Origin: Myxococcales bacterium
GTDB lineage: Bacteria > Myxococcota_A > Polyangia > Polyangiales > Polyangiaceae
Direction of reading: 5' to 3'
Length of the DNA: 56,265 nt
Assembly (NCBI GenBank): GCA_013297655.1
Contig: JAAFHV010000011.1
Span: forward strand, 19,406-75,670
The position numbers and the translations under genes are program-made. The notes below the pieces were generated by a model. It ran no database searches. It was given only the letters and a program-made list of their open reading frames with translations, and was not told the DNA's origin. Numbering within the stretch: the first letter of the stretch is position 1; the number at the start of each line of letters is the position of its first letter. Below, one piece after another: positions 25,477 to 33,322 of this stretch.

Positions 25477-26577
25477 CTAGTCGGTGCCGGCGTCGCTCGA
25501 AGGCGCACCGTCGGTCGTCGCGTCTGGAGCGCCCGCGTCGAGCTGAACACCACAACCGCCGCACTCGGGCACGTCGGCGCCCTGCGCGATCCAGAGCCGA
25601 ACCTTCTCCCGCTCTTGGAACGTCAGTGGCAGCTCCTCGTAAACGGCGGGCTTCGCGACGGGGAACGGCATCTCGCGGCCGAGCACGAGGTTGGAGAGCA
25701 CGTCCGTCTCTGCCTGGGTGGGGGCCTCGCTGTAGGGAGCGAGCGGCGTGTAGCTTTCGGCCTTCGCGGTCGTGGCTTTGGTGCAGACGTAGTTGGCGAC
25801 CGTGGGGCTCGTGGTGGGGAGCGAGGCCATGACCACCTTGTAGAGGAGCCAGCTATTCGATGGGTTCCCCGGATCGACGACCGGCATGTCGATGCCGAAC
25901 ACCTTGCCTGGCGCCGAAGGGGCTGCGCGCGCGCCCGTGTTCGCGCCCTGAGCGACCCTTCCGACGGCGGTGACCTTGATGCCGACCGACGTATCGAGGA
26001 CCAAGCTCGCGGCCGCCTGCGACCCCGAGTGGCACCCGCTGCCAAGGCATTTTGCCGTAAAAATAGGCAAAATATCGGTGCAGAGGTTCACCTTCGGCTC
26101 GGCGTATTCGGCGATCGCGGGCGGGCCGACGCGGAACGTGAGGCTCAGCGGGCCCTCCAGCTTGCCGCCGTCGATCGCGAGGACCTGCTCGGGGTTCATG
26201 TCGAGCTTGTAGATTTGGTCCTGCGCGAGCCATGGGCGACCCGGGCTCGGGTTTTGGATCGTGACCGTGCGCGCGACCGGATCGTACGCGACGATCGGGG
26301 GAGGCACCGCTCCACCACCGACGGCGGTGAGCACGAACGCCTGGCGCGTGACGTTGCTCGGCATGAGGTAACGACTGAACGAGAGCTGGACCGCGCCGTT
26401 CAGGGGCATCGGCTTGTTCTCGCCCACGTTCGACCCGAGCATCACCAACGCAAACGCGGGCTGCGTCGCGGGATCGACCCGAAACGTGCCCGCGTCACAC
26501 GCCGCAGCGAGGGCTGCACCCACGAGCGCCGCGGCGAGGACGAAGCCCAGGCCGCGCGCGCGTGCGCTCGACTTCAG
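25477..26577 (-). CDS. lipoprotein with Ig-like and CxxxxCH haem-like motif; probable CTG start
   Basis: 366 aa if started at CTG 26575-26577. The frame contains an ideal lipoprotein signal peptide (KSSARARGLGFVLAAALV, then AALAAAC) but no ATG, GTG or TTG at a usable place before it; the CTG overlaps the TGA of the preceding gene (CTGA), matching the ATGA couplings elsewhere. The mature part opens with an SbsA/Ig-like domain (LNGAVQLSFSRYLMPSNVTR) and then DILPIFTAKCLGSGCHSG, a C-x4-C-H variant of the c-type haem motif, followed by a cytochrome-like helical region and a Cys cluster ECGGCG near the end. Fits with the multihaem cytochrome just upstream: a surface electron-transfer or sensor component. 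Confidence 0.75.
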   Translation of the reverse strand: MKSSARARGLGFVLAAALVGAALAAACDAGTFRVDPATQPAFALVMLGSNVGENKPMPLNGAVQLSFSRYLMPSNVTRQAFVLTAVGGGAVPPPIVAYDPVARTVTIQNPSPGRPWLAQDQIYKLDMNPEQVLAIDGGKLEGPLSLTFRVGPPAIAEYAEPKVNLCTDILPIFTAKCLGSGCHSGSQAAASLVLDTSVGIKVTAVGRVAQGANTGARAAPSAPGKVFGIDMPVVDPGNPSNSWLLYKVVMASLPTTSPTVANYVCTKATTAKAESYTPLAPYSEAPTQAETDVLSNLVLGREMPFPVAKPAVYEELPLTFQEREKVRLWIAQGADVPECGGCGVQLDAGAPDATTDGAPSSDAGTD

Positions 26578-26828
26578 CTCTCGCTGTAGTTCGTGAGCTC
26601 TTGTTTGATGACCTGCTCGTTGATCCCGGTCCGGAGGTGCTCCTTGAGCACGTCCGCCGTCGCGAGCAGCAGGTCGTCCACACCCTTGTCCTCGATCAGC
26701 TTCTGGAGGAGGGCTTTCGCCTCTTTGCTGTCGTCCCCTCGCAAGAACTGTCGGACCTGATCGAGGGAGATTTCCCCCTGGAAGTCCAGGTAGAGATTCT
26801 CCAAAAGATACCGGACGAGCTCTTTCAC
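26574..26828 (-). CDS. 84-aa helical protein, unknown
   Basis: Starts at GTG 26826-26828 behind a perfect AGGAGG (spacing six). The product (MKELVRYLLENLYLDFQGEI, SLDQVRQFLRGDDSKEAKAL, LQKLIEDKGVDDLLLATADV) is almost entirely helical, soluble and highly charged, without signal peptide. No family recognised. It sits in the middle of the cytochrome/lipoprotein operon, its stop overlapping the proposed CTG start of the lipoprotein; possible assembly factor or regulator, inferred from position only. Confidence 0.8.
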   Translation of the reverse strand: MKELVRYLLENLYLDFQGEISLDQVRQFLRGDDSKEAKALLQKLIEDKGVDDLLLATADVLKEHLRTGINEQVIKQELTNYSES

Positions 26829-27141
26829 GGGACGCCTCCTTTCGACCCTCGGGACGGCCCCGGGGGGATAGGCTATATCCCCCCGCGGAAGGGTCTGGCA
26901 ACAAATAGGTCGCGTTCGGCGCGAGGTCGGTGACGGTAGAGTGCGCCGGCGGACTCCCTTCGACGCCTTCGACCCCCTCGACTTCTTGCTGCGCCGGGCT
27001 CGCGCAGGCATCGGGCGCGCGGGGACCCGCAGCGGCAGACGGGGGCGAATCCGCGCGCGACGACGCAGCGACGGTCCCGATGGTGTCGTCCGCCTCGATC
27101 GACGCGGCAGACGTAGGGGTGGGCTCGGTGGGGCGGCTCAT
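26829..27141 (-). other. 313-bp stretch with a coding-like open frame coupled to the cytochrome gene
   Basis: The cytochrome stop codon overlaps an ATG (ATGA at 27138-27141). The frame from there has about 80% G or C at third positions and encodes a Pro/Ser/Glu-rich sequence (MSRPTEPTPTSAASIEADDT, then ASPAQQEVEGVEGVEG). It has no stop before the small 84-aa gene and runs on in the lipoprotein's frame, which makes a separate gene unlikely; a truncated or frameshifted ORF is possible. The hairpin at 26862-26884 lies inside it. Confidence 0.3.
26862..26884 (-). promoter_or_regulatory. intercistronic hairpin upstream of the 84-aa gene
   Basis: Perfect 9-bp stem GGGGGGATA / TATCCCCCC with loop GGCTA, 34 bases before the GTG start at 26828. 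No T tail. It could be an attenuator, mRNA processing site or a stabiliser separating cytochrome and downstream messages. Confidence 0.4.
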
Positions 27142-28553
27142 CGGCATTGATTCAGCTTCGCGTCCTGGGGATCGTGGCAAACGAAACAGGGCCGCGGGTT
27201 GCGCGAGAACTGCGTGTTGCAGCTCGCGAGGAAGCCGCCCTGGTGCGGGTTGAAGCCGCCGCCGATGCCCTGACCGCCGTGGCAGGCCACGCAGTCACGC
27301 TCGATGTGGCACGACACGCAGGCGTTCAAGTTGCGCTTCGCCTCTTGTGAGTGGTGCCCGGGATTGCGCGGCGGATCGCTCCAGATGTTCTTCGGGGGGT
27401 GGAACCGACCCGCGTTTCGGGCGTCGCTCGGGCCGCTCATGGTGATGCCGAGGCGCTGGTGGCACTGGAGGCAGAAGCTCTGCTCGCGGTGGCAGCTCGT
27501 GCACTTTTGCATCGCGAGGCGCGCCTCGACCGGGTGCATCGAGATGTAGTCGTTCGGGTGGATGCTGCGCGGGCGAACGCGGCCATCGTGGCAGCCGGTG
27601 CAGAAGTCTTCTTTGTGGCAGTTGGCGCAGAACTGGGAGTCGTTCGCGGCGACCATTTTGTGGCGCTGGATGAAGTCCGGGGTGTGCGCGGCGTTGTGCA
27701 TCCAGCGCGGTGGCGCGAGCGTGCCGGAGGGGAAGGCGATCTTCATCTTGTTCCCGGTCGTGCCGCCGCCGGTGATGTGGCAGTTCTCGCAGTTGCCCTT
27801 CGCCATGCCTTGCGCGGCTGCGTCGGGGAACTGGTGGCAGCCGAAGCAGCCGCGCATGCGGGGGAGCTGATCGCGCGTCGCGAGCTCGAGCTCTTGGACC
27901 TCGCCGTGGCACTGCTGGCAGTTGATGTTCCGGTCGGCGTGCTTCTTGTGGTTGAAGATCATGTTCGCGCGGGGCAAAACGAGCTTCGCGACGCGGTTTC
28001 CGTCGCTCGGCTTGTAGCCCTCGTGGCAAAACGCGCACTGGCCGGTCAGGTCGTCGCCGGCCTTCACGGCGGCGAGATCTTTGTGGTCGGAGCCGTGGCA
28101 GTCGTCGCAGGTGACGCCGGTCGGCACCAGGTGATCTTGGGCCGATTGGCTCGTCGTCGCGCCCTTGTGGCAGGTCGTGCACTTGGTGCCGACCTTCGTC
28201 TGGTGGAGCTTGTGGTTGAACCGGATCGTGAGCGACTGCGGCGGGTAGATGCCCACGCTCGGTCCCGTGTCCGGATCGAAGGCGCCCGCGGGCAGCCATT
28301 TGAGGGGCACCTTCGCGTTCGCGGGGAGCGGCGCGTGACCGGAAGCAAACTCTCCCGGTACCACGAGCCCGCCCGCCGCCACGATCGCTGCCGAGCTCGA
28401 TGGCGAGGGCGAGGCCGACGTCGCCGTCGGGGCGCCGGCGTCTGCGAGGGGCTTCTGCGGATCCGCGAACGCCATCGACAGCGCCCCGAGGAGGGCGAGC
28501 GCGAGCGCGAACGTGAGCGAAACGAAGGAAAATCCAGAGGTTCGGCGGTTCAT
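27138..28553 (-). CDS. 13-haem c-type cytochrome, secreted
   Basis: 471 aa from ATG 28551-28553, which overlaps the stop of the barrel gene (ATGA). Signal peptide SFVSLTFALALALLGAL cleaved near MAFA-DP. I count 13 CxxCH haem sites: CTTCH, CDDCH, CAFCH, CQQCH, CFGCH, CENCH, CANCH, CTGCH, CTSCH, CLQCH, CVSCH, CVACH and CFVCH, with many additional His for axial ligation (FNHKLHQ, FNHKKHADRN, MHNAAH). A Pro/Ala/Ser linker follows the signal. Covalent haem attachment and periplasmic or surface electron transfer are expected. Coupled to an outer-membrane barrel, reminiscent of porin-cytochrome conduits. Confidence 0.92.
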   Translation of the reverse strand: MNRRTSGFSFVSLTFALALALLGALSMAFADPQKPLADAGAPTATSASPSPSSSAAIVAAGGLVVPGEFASGHAPLPANAKVPLKWLPAGAFDPDTGPSVGIYPPQSLTIRFNHKLHQTKVGTKCTTCHKGATTSQSAQDHLVPTGVTCDDCHGSDHKDLAAVKAGDDLTGQCAFCHEGYKPSDGNRVAKLVLPRANMIFNHKKHADRNINCQQCHGEVQELELATRDQLPRMRGCFGCHQFPDAAAQGMAKGNCENCHITGGGTTGNKMKIAFPSGTLAPPRWMHNAAHTPDFIQRHKMVAANDSQFCANCHKEDFCTGCHDGRVRPRSIHPNDYISMHPVEARLAMQKCTSCHREQSFCLQCHQRLGITMSGPSDARNAGRFHPPKNIWSDPPRNPGHHSQEAKRNLNACVSCHIERDCVACHGGQGIGGGFNPHQGGFLASCNTQFSRNPRPCFVCHDPQDAKLNQCR

Positions 28554-30232
28554 TTTGTCACCGCCAAGGTGAGCCAAAGCATGAGGCGGAAGCGGTTCCC
28601 GACGACGCGGTTCACGTCGTGCTCGAATTCGACCATCGCCTGCGACCGCGGCGAAAGAATGTACCCTGCACCCAACACGTAACCGAAGCTGGTCGCGCTC
28701 CTATCGGGTCTGAGGCTGTCCTTCCAGTACCAGGCGCCGGCCCGCGCGGACACGAGGTACCGGTTTTGGAACGTATGATCGGCGTACACGTCGCCGCCCG
28801 CGCGCCCGCCGGTGCCGCCGCCGTCGGCCGCGCCACGAAGGCTCACGTTGCCGCGGGTGTAGCGGTACTTCGCGGCGACGTTGCCCCCGCCGTTCACGTA
28901 GAACGCGCCCTCCGGGTAGTAGTTGCCGCTCGCGAGGCCGTTCGGGCTCGTGGGGGCGCCGAGGCGGGGCTCGGTGGTGTCGTCGGTAGCGCTCTCGGTC
29001 TGGTTGTTGAAGAGCCGAACGTGGCCTCCGCCGGAGATCCCGAGGTGGTCGTTGGCTTGGTACGCGAGCCGGCCGCCGATGTCGTTCGTGGGACCGGAGA
29101 CGAAGAAATTCCAGATGCTGTCGCCGTCGAACGTGGGCCGGAAGTGGTCGAAATCCGCGCTGAGGGTGAGCTTCTGCGTCGCGTACACGTCGGTCGACAA
29201 GTAGAGCTGGCTGAATTTTTTGACGTAGAGGTCGTAGACCAAGCCGCCCTTCACGCCGCCGACGTTGGGCAGGCTCCCGTCGAACGCGTAGCCGATGCGC
29301 TCGGACGAGACGCGGGTCCCGTCGTACTGCACCGGGCTGCGCAGGCCGTCGTCGTACATCGAGACGTTCGAGGCGCCTGTATTGTACACGCGTCGATAAG
29401 TGACCCGCGTGTGCACGAAGCTGGTTCCGGTGGACTCGAGGGCGGCGCCGAACGCGGGGGCCACGCGCGCCGGCTGGAACGAGGTCCACGCGGCGGGGTC
29501 GAAGTTCGTGCGGCTGCCGCGCATGATGCCGTCGCGTTCGAAACGCGGGGTGCTGAGGGGCATGCCCCCGCGCTGCTCGAGGCCGCCGTAGGCCTCGACC
29601 GCGACGAAGAACGGCGTCGTCGCGCGCACGGTCGCGCCGTCGAACGACCACCACCCGAGCACGTCGGTGACGTATTGGCGCCCGAGCTTGAACCCCGCGA
29701 CACCCTTGAAGAATCTGCGGCCCTCGACGTACGCGTACATGAGGTCGATCGGCCCACGGTTGAAGCCGGGGACGAGCGTCTCGGGGGACTGCCGGTTCGC
29801 CTCTTCGCCGCCGGCGCCGTAGTCGGAGTCGAAGCGCACGCGGGCACGGAAGAGGAGCTCGGGGGCGAGCGGATCCTGCGCGCGGAGCTTGTCTTTGTTG
29901 AGGAGGTCGGTGCCCGCGACGCCGAGGGTGGCGGTGAAGCGGCGGCGCGTGAGCACACGCTGCCCGTCCGGGCTCGTGACCTCGTAGAACTGCGCCGCGG
30001 TGTCGGCGGTGACCTCGGGCTCGACCGCGAGCGCGGGGGCCGTGACGCCCAGCACGAGCGCCGCGCTAGCCGCTCCGAGGACGAGCGCCCGCGCGCGCGC
30101 GCGGGGCGACGCCGAGTCCAGCGAGCGCGCCGATCGCGCCGGCGGAGCGGGCAAGCTCCCGACGCTGGAAGCGCGTAAAATGGCCGCTGCGTCGCGGAGC
30201 TCGACAAGAGACGTTCGCATGAAAGGCACCAC
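28550..30232 (-). CDS. outer-membrane beta-barrel protein coupled to multihaem cytochrome
   Basis: 560 aa from GTG 30232; GTG 30229 or ATG 30220 are alternatives. A long positively charged leader (to about residue 48) precedes a signal peptide (LVLGAASAALVLGVTAPALA). The mature part has alternating amphipathic strands with aromatic girdles (RRRFTATLGVAGTDLLNKDK, LLFRARVRFDSDYGAG, IDLMYAYVEGRRFFKGVAG, FKLGRQYVTDVLGWWSFDG) and ends in strands FRLMLWLTLAVTK, typical of 16-plus-stranded porins. Not clearly MtrB/PioB by motif. The ATGA overlap with the 13-haem cytochrome argues for a joint function, for example letting electrons or a substrate cross the outer membrane. Confidence 0.8.
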   Translation of the reverse strand: MVPFMRTSLVELRDAAAILRASSVGSLPAPPARSARSLDSASPRARARALVLGAASAALVLGVTAPALAVEPEVTADTAAQFYEVTSPDGQRVLTRRRFTATLGVAGTDLLNKDKLRAQDPLAPELLFRARVRFDSDYGAGGEEANRQSPETLVPGFNRGPIDLMYAYVEGRRFFKGVAGFKLGRQYVTDVLGWWSFDGATVRATTPFFVAVEAYGGLEQRGGMPLSTPRFERDGIMRGSRTNFDPAAWTSFQPARVAPAFGAALESTGTSFVHTRVTYRRVYNTGASNVSMYDDGLRSPVQYDGTRVSSERIGYAFDGSLPNVGGVKGGLVYDLYVKKFSQLYLSTDVYATQKLTLSADFDHFRPTFDGDSIWNFFVSGPTNDIGGRLAYQANDHLGISGGGHVRLFNNQTESATDDTTEPRLGAPTSPNGLASGNYYPEGAFYVNGGGNVAAKYRYTRGNVSLRGAADGGGTGGRAGGDVYADHTFQNRYLVSARAGAWYWKDSLRPDRSATSFGYVLGAGYILSPRSQAMVEFEHDVNRVVGNRFRLMLWLTLAVTK

Positions 30233-30237
30233 GGTTC

Positions 30238-30690
30238 TCAGAAGTCACATGCGCGCTTGCCGCCGAACTCGGCAGCCAAGCGATCGTCGAATTTGTCTGC
30301 GAGCCCGGCGACGTGGCGCAGCGTCTCCACGACCTCTTCGGCCTCGAGGTTCTTCGTGGGGCGCTCCGCGACGAGCACGATGCTGTCGTGGATGATCCCG
30401 AACGCGCACCAGGAGAGCCCCGCCGCGTTCAGCTTGAGCAGATGGTGAAAGAGTGCCTCGCGCTTCTCCTCCGCGAACACGACGACCGGCGCGACGACGC
30501 GGAGGTGGAGCGCGTCTTCGCCGATGGTCTCGCGTTGCACGAGGCCGACGACGACCTTCGCGCTGCCGCGTTTCATCGTCCACGAAGGGAGCGCCTCCGG
30601 CTTCGAAACGAGGGCCTCGTCCGGCGGGCACCCCAAAGTGCGCAACGCGGTCTCGACGACTTCCCGACCTTCATCCAACGCCGACGGCAT
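30238..30690 (-). CDS. YbjN/type III-chaperone-fold protein
   Basis: 150 aa from ATG 30688-30690 behind GGGAGGAG; the longer open frame to 30750 lacks an RBS. Sequence blocks (VVVGLVQRETIGEDALHLRV, FHHLLKLNAAGLSWCAFGII, HDSIVLVAERPTKNLEAEEV) fit the small alpha/beta YbjN or SycE/CesT-like fold, which binds partner proteins. The stop is six bases before the barrel gene start, so it is probably the first gene of the barrel-cytochrome operon and could act as a cytoplasmic chaperone or regulator for it. Confidence 0.7.
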   Translation of the reverse strand: MPSALDEGREVVETALRTLGCPPDEALVSKPEALPSWTMKRGSAKVVVGLVQRETIGEDALHLRVVAPVVVFAEEKREALFHHLLKLNAAGLSWCAFGIIHDSIVLVAERPTKNLEAEEVVETLRHVAGLADKFDDRLAAEFGGKRACDF

Positions 30691-30818
30691 GGCTCCTCCC
30701 ACGCGGCCCACCGTCTCACTTTTTTCGGACGCCTGGCAAGGACCTCGCACGCGCTGTCACCCGGTGCGCCCGAGGCTCGAGTTTCGGGTCCGATGGCCGA
30801 ATTGCGGCGCTCGGAGCC

Positions 30819-31799
30819 TCAGTGGTGGAAGATCTCGAGGCTCGCGATTCGGAGGCCGAAGAGCACGATGCAGCCGATGGCGGCGAACGTCGCGACCCGC
30901 TGGCGCGATACGATCGGCGCGAGCGTCTCTTCTCGGGTCTCTGCGAGGAGCATGATCGCCGAGCCCCGCGCGGTGGTGCGGTAGGTCTGCTCGGTGCGCT
31001 CCACGAGCACACGATCGCCGTAGGGGATGTCGCACACGCGGGCCAGCGATCCGCGCTCGGCGTCGCTCGCTTGCGAGAGAATTTCGACGCCTGGCTCGGT
31101 CCCCCCGAAGACGCGCGTGACGAACGAGCGCCTCGCAGCGTCGCGACGCGCGAGCACGACGAGCCCCGCGAGCCCGAGCCCCGCGACGGCCGAAGCAGGC
31201 ACGAGCTCCTCCGCGTCGAGGATCGCGAGGACCAACGTCGCGGCGAGCGTCGCGGTGGCGAGCGCCGGTACCCCGAGCTTCTCTTCCGCGTCGAGCACGG
31301 GCGGCAAAGCCTCGAGCGCGCGGAGCCCGATCGCGATCGCGACGTACGCGCCCACGCCCGCGAGGGCGCCGAGGAGGGCCCCCATCACGATCCAAACTAC
31401 CCTATTTTGTCCGAGTGGAATGCCGCAGAGCCAGAGCTGCTCCCACGCCGCGAGGCGGAGCGCGACGTACGTCTGGCTCGCCGCCCCGAGGAGCGCGCCG
31501 CTCACGATCGTGACGAAGAACGGCTTGGTCGAGGGGATACCGTCTCGGCTCGTTCCTCGGACGGCGGCGGCGAGGTAGGTGGTGGGCGCGCCCGCCGCGC
31601 ACGCGAGGAGCACGGTGATCACGAGCTGTCCGCGGTCGATCGCGGCGACGTTCGTGACGTGGCAAACCAGCGCCGCGAGTGATCCGAAGGCGACCGACAT
31701 CGCGATCGCGAGCGGTACGCGGGGCGAGGTCGCGCCGACTCGGGAGCGCGACGGGAGGAGGGCCGAACGGGATGGGGGGGCGAAGAGGCGCGTGATCAT
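30819..31799 (-). CDS. integral membrane protein, unknown
   Basis: 326 aa, ATG 31797-31799. Basic N-terminus then about seven hydrophobic segments: VPLAIAMSVAFGSLAALVCH, QLVITVLLACAAGAPTTYLA, FFVTIVSGALLGAASQTYVA, VVWIVMGALLGALAGVGAYV, LATATLAATLVLAILDAEEL, VAGLGLAGLVVLA and, after a soluble 85-residue stretch, VATFAAIGCIVLFGLRIASL. The soluble part (GTEPGVEILSQASD to SAIMLLAE) could be a cytosolic domain. No transporter signature. Confidence 0.7.
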   Translation of the reverse strand: MITRLFAPPSRSALLPSRSRVGATSPRVPLAIAMSVAFGSLAALVCHVTNVAAIDRGQLVITVLLACAAGAPTTYLAAAVRGTSRDGIPSTKPFFVTIVSGALLGAASQTYVALRLAAWEQLWLCGIPLGQNRVVWIVMGALLGALAGVGAYVAIAIGLRALEALPPVLDAEEKLGVPALATATLAATLVLAILDAEELVPASAVAGLGLAGLVVLARRDAARRSFVTRVFGGTEPGVEILSQASDAERGSLARVCDIPYGDRVLVERTEQTYRTTARGSAIMLLAETREETLAPIVSRQRVATFAAIGCIVLFGLRIASLEIFHH

Positions 31800-31908
31800 C
31801 TCGGCTCCGCAGGCGAAGGGGCTCGGGAGACCGCGAGCGAGGGCGGAAGTTCCCGTTCGAGCGACGGGTGACCTGCACCGGGCGAGAACGAGCTGCTACG
31901 ATTCGTGG

Positions 31909-32841
31909 ATGTCTCGTTCTTTGGCCGCCCTCTTTCTCGTCCCTGCGTTCCTTGCCTGCTCGGGCTCCACCCCAGGGGACACCCCCGACGCGGGCACCCC
32001 CGAAGAAGACGCCGCGATCCCGACGGCGGACGCCTCGAACCCTCCCGATGGAGCCGTCGTCGCCGACGCAGGCGACGCGGCTGTCGTCGCGCCGGCGAGC
32101 ACCAAAGGGAGCGGCGGTATTTCCTGCACGAGCCGCGGAAGCCTCGGCGGGACGCGCACGTTCTGCAACGCGACGATCGGCGGCACCGACGTGAAGCTCG
32201 CCGAGCCGGAGGGAGGCTCCGGGCCCTACAAGATCGTCGCGTACCTGCACGGCGACGGAGCGGCGGCCCACAACAGCGGCAGCGCGATGCGTGCCCTCTT
32301 GCCGTGGGCCGACAAGCACCACGCGATCGTGCTCTCGGTGCTCTCCCCCAACAAGTGCGCCTGGTGGCAGGCTCCCACCCAGACCGACTGCTCCGCGTCC
32401 GCCACTCCTGTCGCCGACACCGATGGGCTCAACGCCGACTCGTTCAAGGGGGTGCTCGACGCGGTGCGATCCGGCTACGACGTGACCCTCGGCAATGCTT
32501 TCTATTACGGGTCGTCAGGCGGCTCCGTGTTCCTCACGGTGAGCTTCTTCCGGAAGTTCGGCGACACGTTCCCGGGCATCTACGCGCTCGCGTGCGGCGG
32601 GGAGAAGCCCGCGAAGCCCGTCGCCTGGGACACGGCCGACGCCTCCAAGCGAGCCGGAACGAAGCTCTTCTTCACCTATGGCGATCAAGACTTCCTCAAG
32701 GGGGACATCGAGATCGCGATCCCCTACTTCAGCGGGCTCGGCTTTCCCACGGACACCAAGGTCATTCCCGGCGCAGGCCACTGTGAGTTCGATGGCCACG
32801 GTCGGAGCGTCGAAATCTTCGAGGCCACCGTTGGTAAGTGA
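31909..32841 (+). CDS. alpha/beta-hydrolase-fold esterase lipoprotein
   Basis: 310 aa from ATG 31909. Signal peptide with lipobox (LFLVPAFLAC, Cys17) and an Asp/Ala/Pro-rich linker to about residue 65. The hydrolase domain has the oxyanion strand VAYLHGDGAA, nucleophile elbow FYYGSSGGSVF (GxSxG with central Ser), an acid residue in FTYGDQDFLKGD and catalytic His in PGAGHCEFDGHG. Pattern fits feruloyl- or PHB-depolymerase-like esterases at the cell surface; actual substrate unknown. No neighbouring gene on the same strand within 100 bp. Confidence 0.85.
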   Translation: MSRSLAALFLVPAFLACSGSTPGDTPDAGTPEEDAAIPTADASNPPDGAVVADAGDAAVVAPASTKGSGGISCTSRGSLGGTRTFCNATIGGTDVKLAEPEGGSGPYKIVAYLHGDGAAAHNSGSAMRALLPWADKHHAIVLSVLSPNKCAWWQAPTQTDCSASATPVADTDGLNADSFKGVLDAVRSGYDVTLGNAFYYGSSGGSVFLTVSFFRKFGDTFPGIYALACGGEKPAKPVAWDTADASKRAGTKLFFTYGDQDFLKGDIEIAIPYFSGLGFPTDTKVIPGAGHCEFDGHGRSVEIFEATVGK

Positions 32842-32950
32842 TTGAAATAGTTGTGTTTTGAGATTTGCGCAGACCTTGCGTGACGCAGACGTTGCAGAAA
32901 CGACACAAAGGCGAAGACGCAGCGTCATTCTAAGTGGGCACTTCCTTTTC

Positions 32951-33217
32951 ATGAGCAACGGCACTGGAACCCCGAGCGACCACGACACCTCCTTCGGTCT
33001 CGCGATTCGCGCCCGGGACGCTCGCACCTCGGCCACCCTCGCCTTCGTTGGAACCGTCCCCACGGTCTTCGTCGCGGTGCACTGGCACGTGCTCGTGTTC
33101 CTTCCCGCGCTCGCCCTCGCTCTCCTGGTGAGCTCGCTCTACCGTCTCGCTCGTGTCGCGGGCGATCACACTCGCTTCGAGCAGCGCCACCAGCGCGACG
33201 CCACGTCGGAGACCTGA
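32951..33217 (+). CDS. small two-helix membrane protein
   Basis: 88 aa from ATG 32951. The hydrophilic N-terminus (MSNGTGTPSDHDTSFGLAIR) is followed by two hydrophobic helices (SATLAFVGTVPTVFVAVHW and LVFLPALALALLVSSLY) and a charged C-terminus. The frame is open upstream, but the segment before the ATG is not coding-like. Function unknown. Confidence 0.6.
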   Translation: MSNGTGTPSDHDTSFGLAIRARDARTSATLAFVGTVPTVFVAVHWHVLVFLPALALALLVSSLYRLARVAGDHTRFEQRHQRDATSET

Positions 33218-33270
33218 GCGGAGGGCTCTCGAGCGAAGATCCGCTCCGAGCGCTTCGTCCGCGAACGAAA

Positions 33271-33303
33271 CGAGCCGGCGATCCTGGAGGATCGACCGGC
33301 TCT
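33271..33303. terminator. bidirectional terminator
   Basis: CGAGCCGG-C-GATCC / GGATC-GA-CCGGCTCG-type imperfect hairpin with loop TGGA lies between converging stop codons at 33217 (+) and 33323 (-). Confidence 0.6.
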
Positions 33304-33322
33304 CGTGCTTCGAACGGCGGGG

